From NCBI GenBank assembly GCA_963575745.1, contig CAUYUJ010001361.1, positions 38,112-102,111 of the forward strand: DNA of 64,000 nucleotides, read 5' to 3'. The first letter of the stretch is position 1. Every line of letters begins with the position of its first letter. The notes beneath the pieces are model-generated. The model saw only the letters and a list, made by a program, of their open reading frames with translations. It ran no database searches and was not told the origin of the DNA. A program made the translations under genes and the position numbers. Below are positions 10,701 to 20,600 of this stretch, piece after piece. Source of the DNA: Prorocentrum cordatum (lineage: Eukaryota; Sar; Dinophyceae; Prorocentrales; Prorocentraceae).

Positions 10701-11235
10701 GGGCGACGAGGGGGTCCTGGCGGCTTCCGTGGGAGTCCTGGGCGGCCTTTTCGGGCCTTCGGGGCGGGGGCTTGAAGGAATATCTTGGTCCGTTTTTGTA
10801 TCCCCTGGCGACGGCGATGACGGCCGGTACCGGGGCGGGGGAGGGGGCGGGGACTAGAGCGACGGCGACGAGCGGCGATGGCGACGACCGACCGACGACC
10901 GTCGACTGTCGACCGACGAGGGCGCGGCCGCACCGGGCGCGCACGCACGCACGCTCGCGCGTACCACATACAGACGGACCCACGCACGCGAACACACGCG
11001 CGCGCACACGCACAGCCTCCCCTCCACTAATCTTCAACCTCTGCCGCGCTCCCCCTCACCCGACGATTCATAGCATCGACCGACGACGAACGACGACGAA
11101 CCACGCCGACGATGGTGCTTGCATGCTACTTTAACGTCCGTCGTCGTGTCCGAGGGCCTCGCAGGGCCTGCAGACGGAGGCCTCGGAAATCTCCTTAGGC
11201 CCCCAGAGATCTCCTGAGGCCTTCAGAAGCGGCCG
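10701..11235. other. no gene recognised; GC-rich spacer
   Basis: Includes CACACGCG-type alternating purine-pyrimidine near 10930-11010. A ~85-bp segment at 11152-11235 (GAGGGCCTCG...CCTTCAGA) is duplicated at 11626-11710 inside the next CGT array. Confidence 0.55.
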
Positions 11236-11274
11236 CCGTCGCCATCGTTGTCATCGTCGTCGTCCCCCTCGTCC

Positions 11275-11367
<93 letters not shown>

Positions 11368-11471
11368 TCGGCGTCGTCGTCGTCGTCGTCGTATTCGTCG
11401 ACGCTGTCGTCGTTGTTGGTATTGTCGTCGTCGTCATCGGGGGCGGCGGCGGTGTCGTCGTCGTCGTCGTG

Positions 11472-11507
<36 letters not shown>

Positions 11508-11712
11508 ATCGTCGTCGTCGTCGTGCTCGTCTACGTCGTCATCATCGTCCTCGTCCCTTTCGTCGTCCGTCATCCTCGTCCTTCTCGTCCTTGTTGTCAC
11601 GTCGTCGTCGTCGTCGTCGCCGACGAGGGCCTCGTAGGGCCCCCAGACGCTTCTAGATGTCTCTTGAGACTTCCTTGGGCCTCTGGAGACCTCCAGAGAC
11701 CTTCAGAGGCTG

Positions 11713-11761
<49 letters not shown>

Positions 11762-12178
11762 CGTCGTCGTCGGCGTCGTCATCGTCGTCGTCGTCGTCGT
11801 CGTGGTCCTCGTCCTCCTCGTCCTCGTCGTCCTCGTCCTCGTCGTCGTCCTCCTCGTCCTCGTCCCCGTCCTCCCGTCCTCCTCGTCCTCGTCGTCGTCG
11901 TCGTCGTCGTCGTCGTCCTCGTCCTCCTCGTCCTCGTCCCCTTGTCCCCGTCCTCGCCTCGTCCCTGTCGTCGTCGTCCTCGTCCTCGTCCTCGTCGTCG
12001 TCGTCGTCCTCGTCGTCGTCCTTGTTCTCGTCGTCGTCGTCGTCTTCGTCCTCCTCTTCGTCCTCCTCGTCCTCGTCCTCGTCGTCGTCCTTGTCGTCGT
12101 TGTCGTCGTCGTCGTCGTCGTTCGCCGTCGTCGTCGTCGTCGTTATTGTTGTCGTCGTCGTCGTCGTCGTCCGTTCTC
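11236..12178. repeat. CGT/CCT-CGT trinucleotide array
   Basis: Long CGT array with CTCGTC variants from about 11800 to 12100, interrupted at 11626-11710 by the duplicated GAGGGCCTCG segment. Confidence 0.95.
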
Positions 12179-12942
12179 TTGTGCCCTCGTTGTTTAGCAA
12201 ACACCAGCACGTAATAATGCTTGAAGAAGGGTGTGGGGGAAAATTCATTGTGGTGCTGCACGTATGCACTGCGCAGTAGTTTGGACATGTGGTGCACGCG
12301 GCTGCGGCGGTGCATACTGTGCTGCACATTGTGGTGCTTGCTGTGATGCGTGCAGGCGCTGTGGTGCCAGAACCACACGGCGGGGGCCCCCCGCCCCCCA
12401 CCGGAACGCCCGCTAAGGCCGCGGATATTCAAAAGCGCTCTATCTGGGTGCAGCCAGGGATTATTTGAAGCGTTGTGTTGCTCGTGCGCTGCGTAATGTA
12501 TTAATGTTATGCTGCTGGTGATGGGCGCTCCAAACTTCGGAACAGAAGCGCAAGCGCACGTCTCATGTGGTCCTCCGCCCTGCTGGTTCCCTGAACGTGG
12601 ACCTCGTTTCGCGGATGCCACGGCCACGGATGCAACGCCACGGGCGTAGCTTGCCCAGCTCTGCCTGGGTTTTGGTGCTCAAGTTTTCAGACGTATTCGT
12701 CTATTTCATTGGTCCTAAACATACCCTTACCCGGTCGGCCTGGGTGAAATGGGCCGTCCGCTGGATTGGGCGCTTGCCACTGCGCCCGATCAGCCTGCCG
12801 CGTGCGCGCTGTTTCAGCATCCGCGCGTCAGGACGCAACGAGACGCTGAATTGCTGGTTGTTTGATTGCAGCGGCATGCCCTGGTTTGCGTCAGGGATGT
12901 CTGGGGGCACAGCGGGGAGTCCGCGGGGTTTAGAACAGCATT
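12179..12942. other. no gene recognised; TGGTGC-rich cryptic repeat
   Basis: 12240-12365 is enriched in GTGGTGC/TGCTGCAC words but not strictly tandem. The open frame at 12567-13202 has no recognised domain. Confidence 0.5.
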
Positions 12943-12991
12943 GGAGTGGTGGTGCTGCCTGCCCCATTGGGGGGACAGGCACCACCACTCC
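12943..12991. repeat. inverted repeat / hairpin
   Basis: GGAGTGGTGGTG and its exact complement CACCACCACTCC form 12-bp outer arms. CCTG(C)CCC pairs with GGGGGACAGG inside, around an ATT loop. A 3-nt CTG bulge is present on the left arm. Confidence 0.85.
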
Positions 12992-14504
12992 GTTGCGTTT
13001 GGGCCTGCCCGCAGGAGCGTCGTTGCAATCTCACGCCCCCCCGGGGGCCGCTGCGGCCGCGTTCGGGAGCGCTCTCGGGAACCGCGCGTGCGCCACAGAA
13101 CGATTTCGACCAAACGCCACCTCGACTACGTACGAGTACGTTTTCGGGGACACCGTCAACGCGCGTCGGCGACTGCGTCCCCCGACACGTACCCGGACCT
13201 AGCTGGGGTGACGCCAGGCGGGTTTTCCAGAGAGCAGCCCCTGGCGACCGCGCCTGGCGTTCGGGGCCACAGCGCGGGATTGCAGCGGCGCCCGACCAGA
13301 ACACCCAGGACGCATTCTGCGCGTCGAGCCCCAAACGTGTTCTTGTGCGCCTTCGTGGGCGCAACTCCGAACGAGCTACTCTAGCCCGAGAGCGACCAAT
13401 GCGCGTTCGGCCACTCTGCCGATTGGAACGCGCGCGCCTTCGGTGCCAGCGGATGCCCGGAGAAGACAGCGTCCTGCAATGCTCCATGGGCCGTCGCATC
13501 TGCACATGTGCAACCGCCGTCGGCTGCGGCGCGTCGCTCTCCCCGCCCCTTGCCGCCCCGACTTGGCAAGGGTACGGATATCTTTCGCGTTCGAGACTAT
13601 TTGCAGTTCTTTCTGGGGCACCGTGGTGGAAGACGGACACAGCGTAGAAGCGGAGGTGTCGAAGGGCGCGGGCCCCCAGCTGCGTTCCGACAGCAGTGAA
13701 AAAGTGCTCGAACTCGGCGCTCGCGCGCAGTTAGCCTGCGTCTTGAGCTACAAGAGCCAAATGGTGTCGGTGCCAGGGTGCCTGGGTACAGGAGTGCTTT
13801 CAATAGATGGTTTGCGCGAGCGCGAGAGGTGCTGTTGTCTAGTCAGCTCGCATGTATATTATGGGATCGTATGCAATCCTGCGCGCGCGGCGGTGCCTGG
13901 TTTCCCTACTCAGCGACAATATTTTTTGTCGGAGCGCTTGCGCGAAGATCAATACTGACCGGTGTCCGCGTATGTTCCATGCATCCCCATGAAGGTGGAC
14001 GCAGAACACAGAACGGGCAGGCCCAAATCCAGATGGATTGACGACATCTGACGCTATATTTGCAACGACATGGAGTGTGACGACATTAATACTGCGGAGA
14101 ATTCGGATATTGCGTCAACGAAACATGGGAATATCATTGGATTTGAAAATGCCATGCGTCACACATGAGTAACGAGTTAGCAACGCGACCTTCCTAGAAC
14201 TCTGGCGCTCCGGTGCCGAACCCGCAGCACCCTAGAAGGTGCACATAAGCGGGAGTGTTCAGTGCTCAGTTCCATGAAGGTGGAGCTGGAGCCACGCAGC
14301 TCGATCGTCAGGATTCCCCCTCACAATGGGCCGTCGGATGGCTTGGCACCACTTGGAATCGTGGGGCTGCACACGGCCGGCCTCCGTATTCCTCCAGGGG
14401 TCTGCGGCGAGGCGGAGACCATCGACTGGCGGCTCGCGCGAGGGAGGCCATAGATCGAATCTGCTACTGCCGGAGACCACCGTATAATACTTGCACATAT
14501 TAAA
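12992..14504. other. no gene recognised
   Basis: Moderate GC. Several frames of 60-230 codons are open, but they overlap on both strands and none shows a motif that I recognise. No tRNA- or rRNA-like structure was seen. Confidence 0.5.
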
Positions 14505-15020
14505 ACGAATGTCCGCGACGCTAGAGCGAGAGCCACATTTTGAAAAGGAGCCGCCCTCAGTCCATGAAGCTCTTGCACATTTTTAAAAACTAATGTCCGC
14601 GGCGCTAAGGCGAGAACCACATTTTGACAACGACCCACCCTCAATCCGGAAAGCTCTGGCAAATGAAGAAAACGAAGGTGCACTAAGGCGAGAACCACAT
14701 TTTGAAAACCATGCGCCCTCAATCCGCGAAGCTCTCACAACTTTTTGAAGACGGATGTGCGCGACGTTCAAACGAGAGCCACACATTGAAAACGACCCGT
14801 CCTCAATCCGTGAAGTTTTTTTTTTGGTTAAAAAAACAAAGAATATGCGCGGCGCTCAGGCAAGAGACATATTTTGAAAACCACCCGCCATCAATCTGTG
14901 AATCCCTTACCAATTTTCAAGCTTCAGGGTCATATATGCGAGGAAGTCTCAGGCGTAACGCCGCCCTTTCGATCGGCTTCAGGGTGCGACAGGGATTAGC
15001 TATATATAAAGAAAGAGAAT
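14505..15020 (+). repeat. ~84-bp tandem repeat family plus conserved tail, copy 1
   Basis: Five diverged units of 78-88 bp carry AAGGCGAGAGCCACATTTTG. The anchor (g/a)CCACATTTT falls at 14532, 14616, 14694, 14778 and ~14866. They are followed by a tail containing GAGGAAGTCTCAGGCG and GGGTGCGACAGGGA, then ATGGAGGAGGA. The same architecture recurs at 17165-17612. Confidence 0.85.
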
Positions 15021-15119
15021 GGAGGAGGAGGGGGGGAAGGGGGGGGAGGACAAGCTAGGTGCGCAATCATCTTATCTGACGTCCTACCCCTCCCTCCCAT
15101 CCCTTACCATGGCGTATCT
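15021..15119. other. short spacer, no feature
   Basis: G-rich then C-rich sequence with nothing recognisable. Confidence 0.4.
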
Positions 15120-15335
15120 ATTTTCTATTCGCGCAGTCGGATGTCGTAGCATGGCATAGCATTACATGGCACATCATGACGTTGAGGATCAGCGCGTAGC
15201 ATGACATAGCATTGCGTGGCTCTGCGTAGTCAAGCTTTGCATATCATAGCATTGCAGCTGAAGGCATGGCATCGCACAGCGGAACACACCATAGCATTGC
15301 ATTGCATGCCATGGCATGGCACCGACAAATCAGCA
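15120..15335. repeat. cryptically simple GCATAGCAT/GGCATGGCA sequence
   Basis: Irregular repeats of CATAGCATTGCA and GGCATGGCA-like words without a fixed period. Confidence 0.7.
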
Positions 15336-15339
15336 CGAT

Positions 15340-15465
15340 GCAGCGGGAGCACGATTCGGAACGAGCAGAAGCGCGGAAATGAGGCCAGCGCTGCAGCGGG
15401 AGCACGATCCAGAACGAGCGGAAACTCGAAAATGAGGCCAGCGCTGCAGCGGGAGCAACAGTTTG
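15340..15465. repeat. 53-bp tandem repeat, about 2.4 copies
   Basis: GCAGCGGGAGCACGAT starts at 15340 and 15393, and GCAGCGGGAGCA again at 15446. Spacing is 53 bp each time. Confidence 0.9.
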
Positions 15466-15605
15466 AAGGACCAGATAGAAACGGATGTGTAGAAAGTCAC
15501 AAATATGAAAGACCAGCTCGCTGGAATCCGGTGTGAAAACAGTACGCGGAGGGGGCCGAACATCTTCCAGAGAGTCAGGGGAGAGAGGGGAGTAGTGTTC
15601 ATATG
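15466..15605 (-). repeat. dispersed repeat, inverted partner of 3172-3345
   Basis: Read on the minus strand it shows the block order seen at 3172-3345. It abuts the GGA tract that starts at 15610. Confidence 0.7.
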
Positions 15606-15609
15606 GTGT

Positions 15610-16820
15610 AATTGTGGTGGACGAGAAGGAGGAGGAGCAGGAAGAGGAGGAGGAGGAGGCGGAGGAGGAGGATGAGGAAGAGGAGGAGGAGGAGGAGGAG
15701 GAGGAGGAGGAGGAGGAGGAGGAGGAGGAGGAGGAGAGGAGGAAGAGAAGAAAGGAAGAGGAGGAGGAGGAGGAGGAGGAGGAGGAGGAGAAGGAGGAGG
15801 AGGAGGAGGAGGAGGCGAGGGCGGGGGCGGAAGGGGAGGCGGTGGAGGGGAGGAGCGTGGAGGAGGAACAGGAGGAGGAGGAGCAGGAGGAGAGGATGGG
15901 AAGGACATCGACGACAATGATAACAAGGCGAAGGAGGAGGAGGACGTGGAGGAGGCGGAAGATGAGGAGGAGGAGGAGGAGACGAAGACGAACAATAAAA
16001 ACTGAATAATAATGATAAGGAGACGAATCGGAGGAGAAGGAGGAGGAGGAGAAGGAGGAGGAAGAGGAGAGGAGGAGGAGGAGGAGGAGGGGTCGGGGGT
16101 GGAAAGGGAGGCGGGGGAAGGGAGGAGCGTGGATGGGGAACAGGAGGGGGAGAGGAGGAGGGATGGGGAGGACGTCGACGACAACGATAACGAGGCGGAG
16201 GAGGAGGAGCGGAGGAGGAGGAAGTGGAGGACGGAGGAGGAGGACGAGGAGGCGGAGGAGGACGAGGGGGAGGGAAGAGGAGGGAGGGGGGCAGGAGGAG
16301 GAGGAGGCGGAGGAGGAGGAGGAGGAGGAGGAGGAGGAGGAGGAGGGGAGGAGGACGTCGATAAACAATATAATGAAGAGGATAAGGAGGAGGGGATGGA
16401 GGAGGAGGAGGAGGGAGGAGGAGGAGGAGGAGGAGGAGGAGGAGGAGGAGGAGGAGGAGGAGGAGGAGGAGGAGGAGGACAAGGAGGGGAGGAGGAGGAG
16501 GAGGAGGAGGAGGCGGAGAAGGATGAGGAGGAGGAGGGAGGGGGACGAGGAGAATGAGGAGGAGGAGGATGACGAGGAGGGGGAGGGGGATGAGGAGGAG
16601 GAGGAAGAGGAGGAGGATGATGATGAGGAGGAGGAAGACCAGTGGGAGGGTGAGGAATGGGAGGTGGAGGAGCGTGGAGGGGGAAGAGGAGGGGGATGAG
16701 GAGAGGGATGTGGAGGACGTGGAGGAAAACTATGACGATGGGGAGGAGAAGAGGAGGGTCAGGAGGAGGGCGGAAAGGAGGAGGAGGAACAGGCGGTGGA
16801 GGAGGAGGAGGAAGAGGATG
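15610..16820. repeat. 1.2-kb GGA/GAG trinucleotide array
   Basis: Impure GGA with GAC, GCG and AGA variants. A ~165-bp module with GGGGAGGCG...GAGGAGCGTGGA and GACGTCGACGACAA(T/C)GATAAC recurs at ~15830-15960 and ~16090-16200. The long frames (poly-Glu, poly-Arg, poly-Ser) are repeat translations. Confidence 0.95.
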
Positions 16821-17164
16821 ATCAGGGTAATCCCAAGACTCGCAGCGACATTGCCATCCACCTTCCCTCCAAGCTCCCTCCTCATAGGCCCTTTGAAGGG
16901 TTTATGGTCACTGATGGAAGTGCCCGCTGGACGGCAATCGTTGGAACATTTTGAACCGTGCCAATTTACCATTCCTGGGACTGCAGCGTCGCGAATTAAC
17001 ATTGCCGTTTTGCGTCATGGCGATGTTGAATGCCAGAACACCGCTCCTAAGATTCCAGCACCGCGAATCAATCTGACTGCTGCGCCCTGACAGTCCTACA
17101 TCGTGCCGCTACACAGTTTTTTGCACGTCAGTCATAAAAGCCCTTGAAGCTGTTGTGAACTCTT
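16821..17164. other. no gene recognised
   Basis: Moderate-GC sequence between the GGA array and the second 84-bp family copy. No coding or RNA feature is recognised. Confidence 0.5.
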
Positions 17165-17612
17165 GAGACGAGCGTGCGCGGCGCCAAGGCGAGAGCCACA
17201 TGTTGAAACCGACCCGCCTTCCAGCCATGAAGCTCTTACAGACGTTTAAGACGAACATGTGCGGCGTTAAGGCGAGAGCCACATTTTGAAAGTGGGCCGC
17301 GCGCCAATCGTGAAGCTCTCGCAAACTGTTCAGACTAATTTGCACGGCGCTGAAACCAGAGCCACATTTTGAAAACGGCCCGCCCTCCATCCGTGAAGGT
17401 CGTGAAAGTTTTGCAAGCTTTAAGACGAATGTGCGCGGCGCTAAGGCGAGAGCCACTTTGTCAAAACGACCCGCCCTCTGTACATGAAGCTGTTAAACTT
17501 TCAAGCTGTAGTATCATAAATGGTGAGCAAGTCTCAGGCGAAACGCCCGGCCCGCCCTACCGACACGTCTCGGGGTGCGGCAGGGAGGAAATATCTAAAA
17601 GGATCAGGAATG
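17165..17612 (+). repeat. ~84-bp tandem repeat family plus conserved tail, copy 2
   Basis: Four units carry the GAGAGCCACATTTTG core (anchors at 17195, 17278, 17361 and 17452; spacing 83-91 bp). They are followed by GCAAGTCTCAGGCGAAACG, GGGTGCGGCAGGGA and ATGGAGGAGGA. The tail order equals copy 1. The LINE inserted about 10 bp past this copy. Confidence 0.85.
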
Positions 17613-17621
17613 GAGGAGGAT

Positions 17622-17638
17622 GAGCAGGGGGAGGAGGA
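17622..17638. repeat. 17-bp target-site duplication, 3' side of LINE
   Basis: GAGCAGGGGGAGGAGGA, identical to 24473-24489. The pair brackets the LINE exactly. The bases outside differ (T at 17621, G at 24472), which fixes the boundary. Confidence 0.9.
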
Positions 17639-17684
17639 ATAGGAATAGGAATAGCAACATGACGATGTCAATGAAAGAACGAAA
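17639..17684 (-). other. LINE 3' UTR and hexamer tail
   Basis: After the TAG stop, the minus strand reads TTTCGTTCTTTCATTGAC, ATCGTCATGTTGCT, then ATTCCT repeats up to the target duplication. The end is a short simple repeat, not poly(A), as in several LINE clades. Confidence 0.8.
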
Positions 17685-20600
17685 CTACCCCCCATGCTTC
17701 CGCCGTGCAGCCCGTTCGGCTGCACTTAGAGGCTTGGGAATAACACCTCGATGGAAACGGTCCAGATAAGACCGTCTCGTATCATTGAGGGAATCAGAAC
17801 CAAGACACTCTTGCCTGAGCCCCGCTTGTAGGTTGGCCGTGAAGAAAAACCCGCAAGCCCCACAGATCCAGACCCCGAGTGACTGATGAAACAACATACG
17901 ATGAGATTCGTGAGCCCACCCCCCAGCTAAGTGCAGCTTCCGTCTAGGCCCCTTAGACACCACAGAGTCGACATGCTCTAAAGGCTCGCAAGGGGATTCT
18001 AACCACTCGTGGAGGGTGGCCTTCGTGCCGCTACTACGGCACGTGGAACACTTAAACCCACATTCACTAAGCGTGTGAGCTGTATTAAACCTGGCTACGA
18101 CCGCGGGGGAGGGCGGCGGCGGGGCAGGGGCCGAAGAGGCACGACCACCAGGAGCGAGCGCAGAAATCTTCGCTTCCTCACGCTCGGCGACCGTGGCCTC
18201 CAAGGTGGCCCTGAGGAGCCTCCGCCTGATCAAAGCAGCTCGTCCCTCTACCTCCGCGATCCTAGACCGAACACTACTGGGCAACCTACAACGCTCAGCG
18301 GCCCCCGAGGCAATGGCGTCAGCCACTTCATTACCGCGCAACAACCACTCGGGGGTCTGTTTCTCGCACACATCCTGGGCGGTCTGGTGGGAGTTGACAT
18401 GCAGAACGACGATCTCGCTGAAGTCTCTGTGCTTAACCAGAGCTCCGATCTCCGCCCACAAGCCGTTCATCTCACTCTTCCCAGGATTGAGATACTGCTG
18501 AGCGTGCCATCCACGCACAACATTTTCATTATCTGAAATGTACACTGTCGGGCCTGCTGACCACCGTATAGCAAGTTCCAAACACCGAAGCTCACCTCTC
18601 GGCACAGATTGAACTCGTCCTGTTAGTGGCCCTGCAATCTTGGGCCCGATGGTCATGGTGATGGGGTCGGTCATCACTACCAAGCCAAGGCCGACTCTCC
18701 TCAGCGATGGAAACCGACTCTCGGGACCACCTGACGCATCACCGAAAATGAGTAAAGGTTGAGCCAGCGTGCCGCTGCCAAGGCACTCAGCTCCAAGTGG
18801 GCATTCAAGATCAACAGCTGTCCAGTCTTCCTGCATAGCTGGCGCTGGGGTAGCCGTCATATGTCTCGGAATCAACCCACGATACCACAGACATGCATCA
18901 CTGTCGCCTTGTGCCAAGGCTGCTGGTACCAACTTATCTGAGTCGGTGAAGGCTTTGGCATTAGTATTGGCATTGCATAACCACCCTCGATGCTTCATGT
19001 CCTCGGGCTCCTGCTTGCACCGAAGACACAAATTGGACTTGCACAGCTTAGCTTCGAACTTCCTCGTCCGCGTCCAACAACCTCCTGTGCTAATCGTCAA
19101 CATGAGTTCGGCCAGCTGATGGCCATGAGGCCCTGCACGGAGCCTAGTGAGCAGCCGTCGAAGGGAATCATTATCAGCCCCGAGCTCCAGGCTGGCCCCA
19201 TGATGAAGTTGGGCAGCGTCCCGCCACTGCTGATGATCAAGACTCTGCCCAAAATCAAATAAGAAATCTGCCGTGTCAACGTGCTGCTGATCAATACTGC
19301 TATCATGGAAGATCCAGTCGACGGGCTCGAGACCGTACTCATCAGACCGACACCAGTGCGACGGCGACTGAGGATCCCAACCTGCGTTGACCAGGTACGT
19401 GACGATCGCAGAGATTGGCCCGTGAATATATCTACCTCGCTCATGAATTGCCAAGCTCCGCACTTGCTTGACAACGTCGTCCCACACTCTACGGACTCCT
19501 GCACGTATCTGTGGATATTCAAACCATGTCTTGAGCCATTGGTTCAAGCATAACAAAGGCAGCCGAACTCCTGGATCTTGCTGAGGTGCACGTACATCGA
19601 GTAGCGTTGTGAGACATCGCCCTCGTTGGTGCGCCCCTGATACTGAACCAAGCTGCCGCCTGAGCTGCTGCAACCGCCACCCAAACGTACCATGAACATG
19701 ATGAGCATACGTCGCAGCTGCCTGAGGCCCTGCGAACTCAATTTTCTTCGTCGCCTCGTAGCACTTCGAAGCGAAGGCGTGCCGCCTCAGCTTCTTGTTG
19801 CAGGCGGTGGCTTTCTGAGTGCGCGCCCGTCGTGATGCTCTGGCAACTCTGCGACCACCACCTAAGTCAACTCCTAGATAACTGACTTGAAGGACCGCCT
19901 GAATATCGATCCCTTTCTTCCTCAATACTTTAGAAACGTGCTTGCTATCATTCATGCTGTCACATAAGATCACACTCTTGGGCGCCAACTTGAGCCCGGC
20001 TTGAACGACCTGATCTCGGACCAACACAACACTTTGAACAAGCGCCTTGCGAACAGCTAGGCGAGAACCTTTGTGCCCTAAGTATAAATCATCCACCCAT
20101 ATACGCTGGGATGATGTGACTCTCGCCGTGCAAAGCCTGTCCAGGATGAAATGGGTTAGGCACCGTCCAAATCGGACCCCATTTCTTAGCCCTTGAATGA
20201 TGCTCCTGGTGGGCTGAAAAGGGGCTGCATGAGCCCCAAATTGCGCCAAAACTCTCGGCGCCGTACATAATTGAACCTCCAGCAGCAAAACTATACCAGG
20301 AAATCCCAGCCGAATGGCCGCGTCGGAGAGTTTGCTCCACCTGATCATGTCGTAAAATGACTTGAGGTCTAATAAGGCGCACCCGTTGGAAACCCCAAGC
20401 TTCACAAACAACTCTTGATCGACTGCTTTCAAGAAAGCCTCCTGCAGCGCCGAATTGCCAGCCACTGCAGCGTCCCAGTCCGTCGCCGTGTCGGTGGACC
20501 AGCGCTTAGTGTAGGGCTCCCGAATGAGGGTGTACAGCCGACACACAATGGGCAGCAAACCGATGATCCGATCACCGCCCGCCTTCTTGGGTAAAAGACG

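Noticed and set aside
12567-13647. Overlapping open frames on both strands near 12.5-13.6 kb
   Set aside because: High GC makes such frames common; none shows a domain, motif or splice support.
15244-16699. Long poly-Ser/Leu and poly-Glu/Gly frames on both strands
   Set aside because: Pure products of the GGA/CTC array; same for 9461-12178, 24.5-25.0 kb, 41.4-43.4 kb, 47.5-47.8 kb, 52.5-52.9 kb and 60.1-64 kb.
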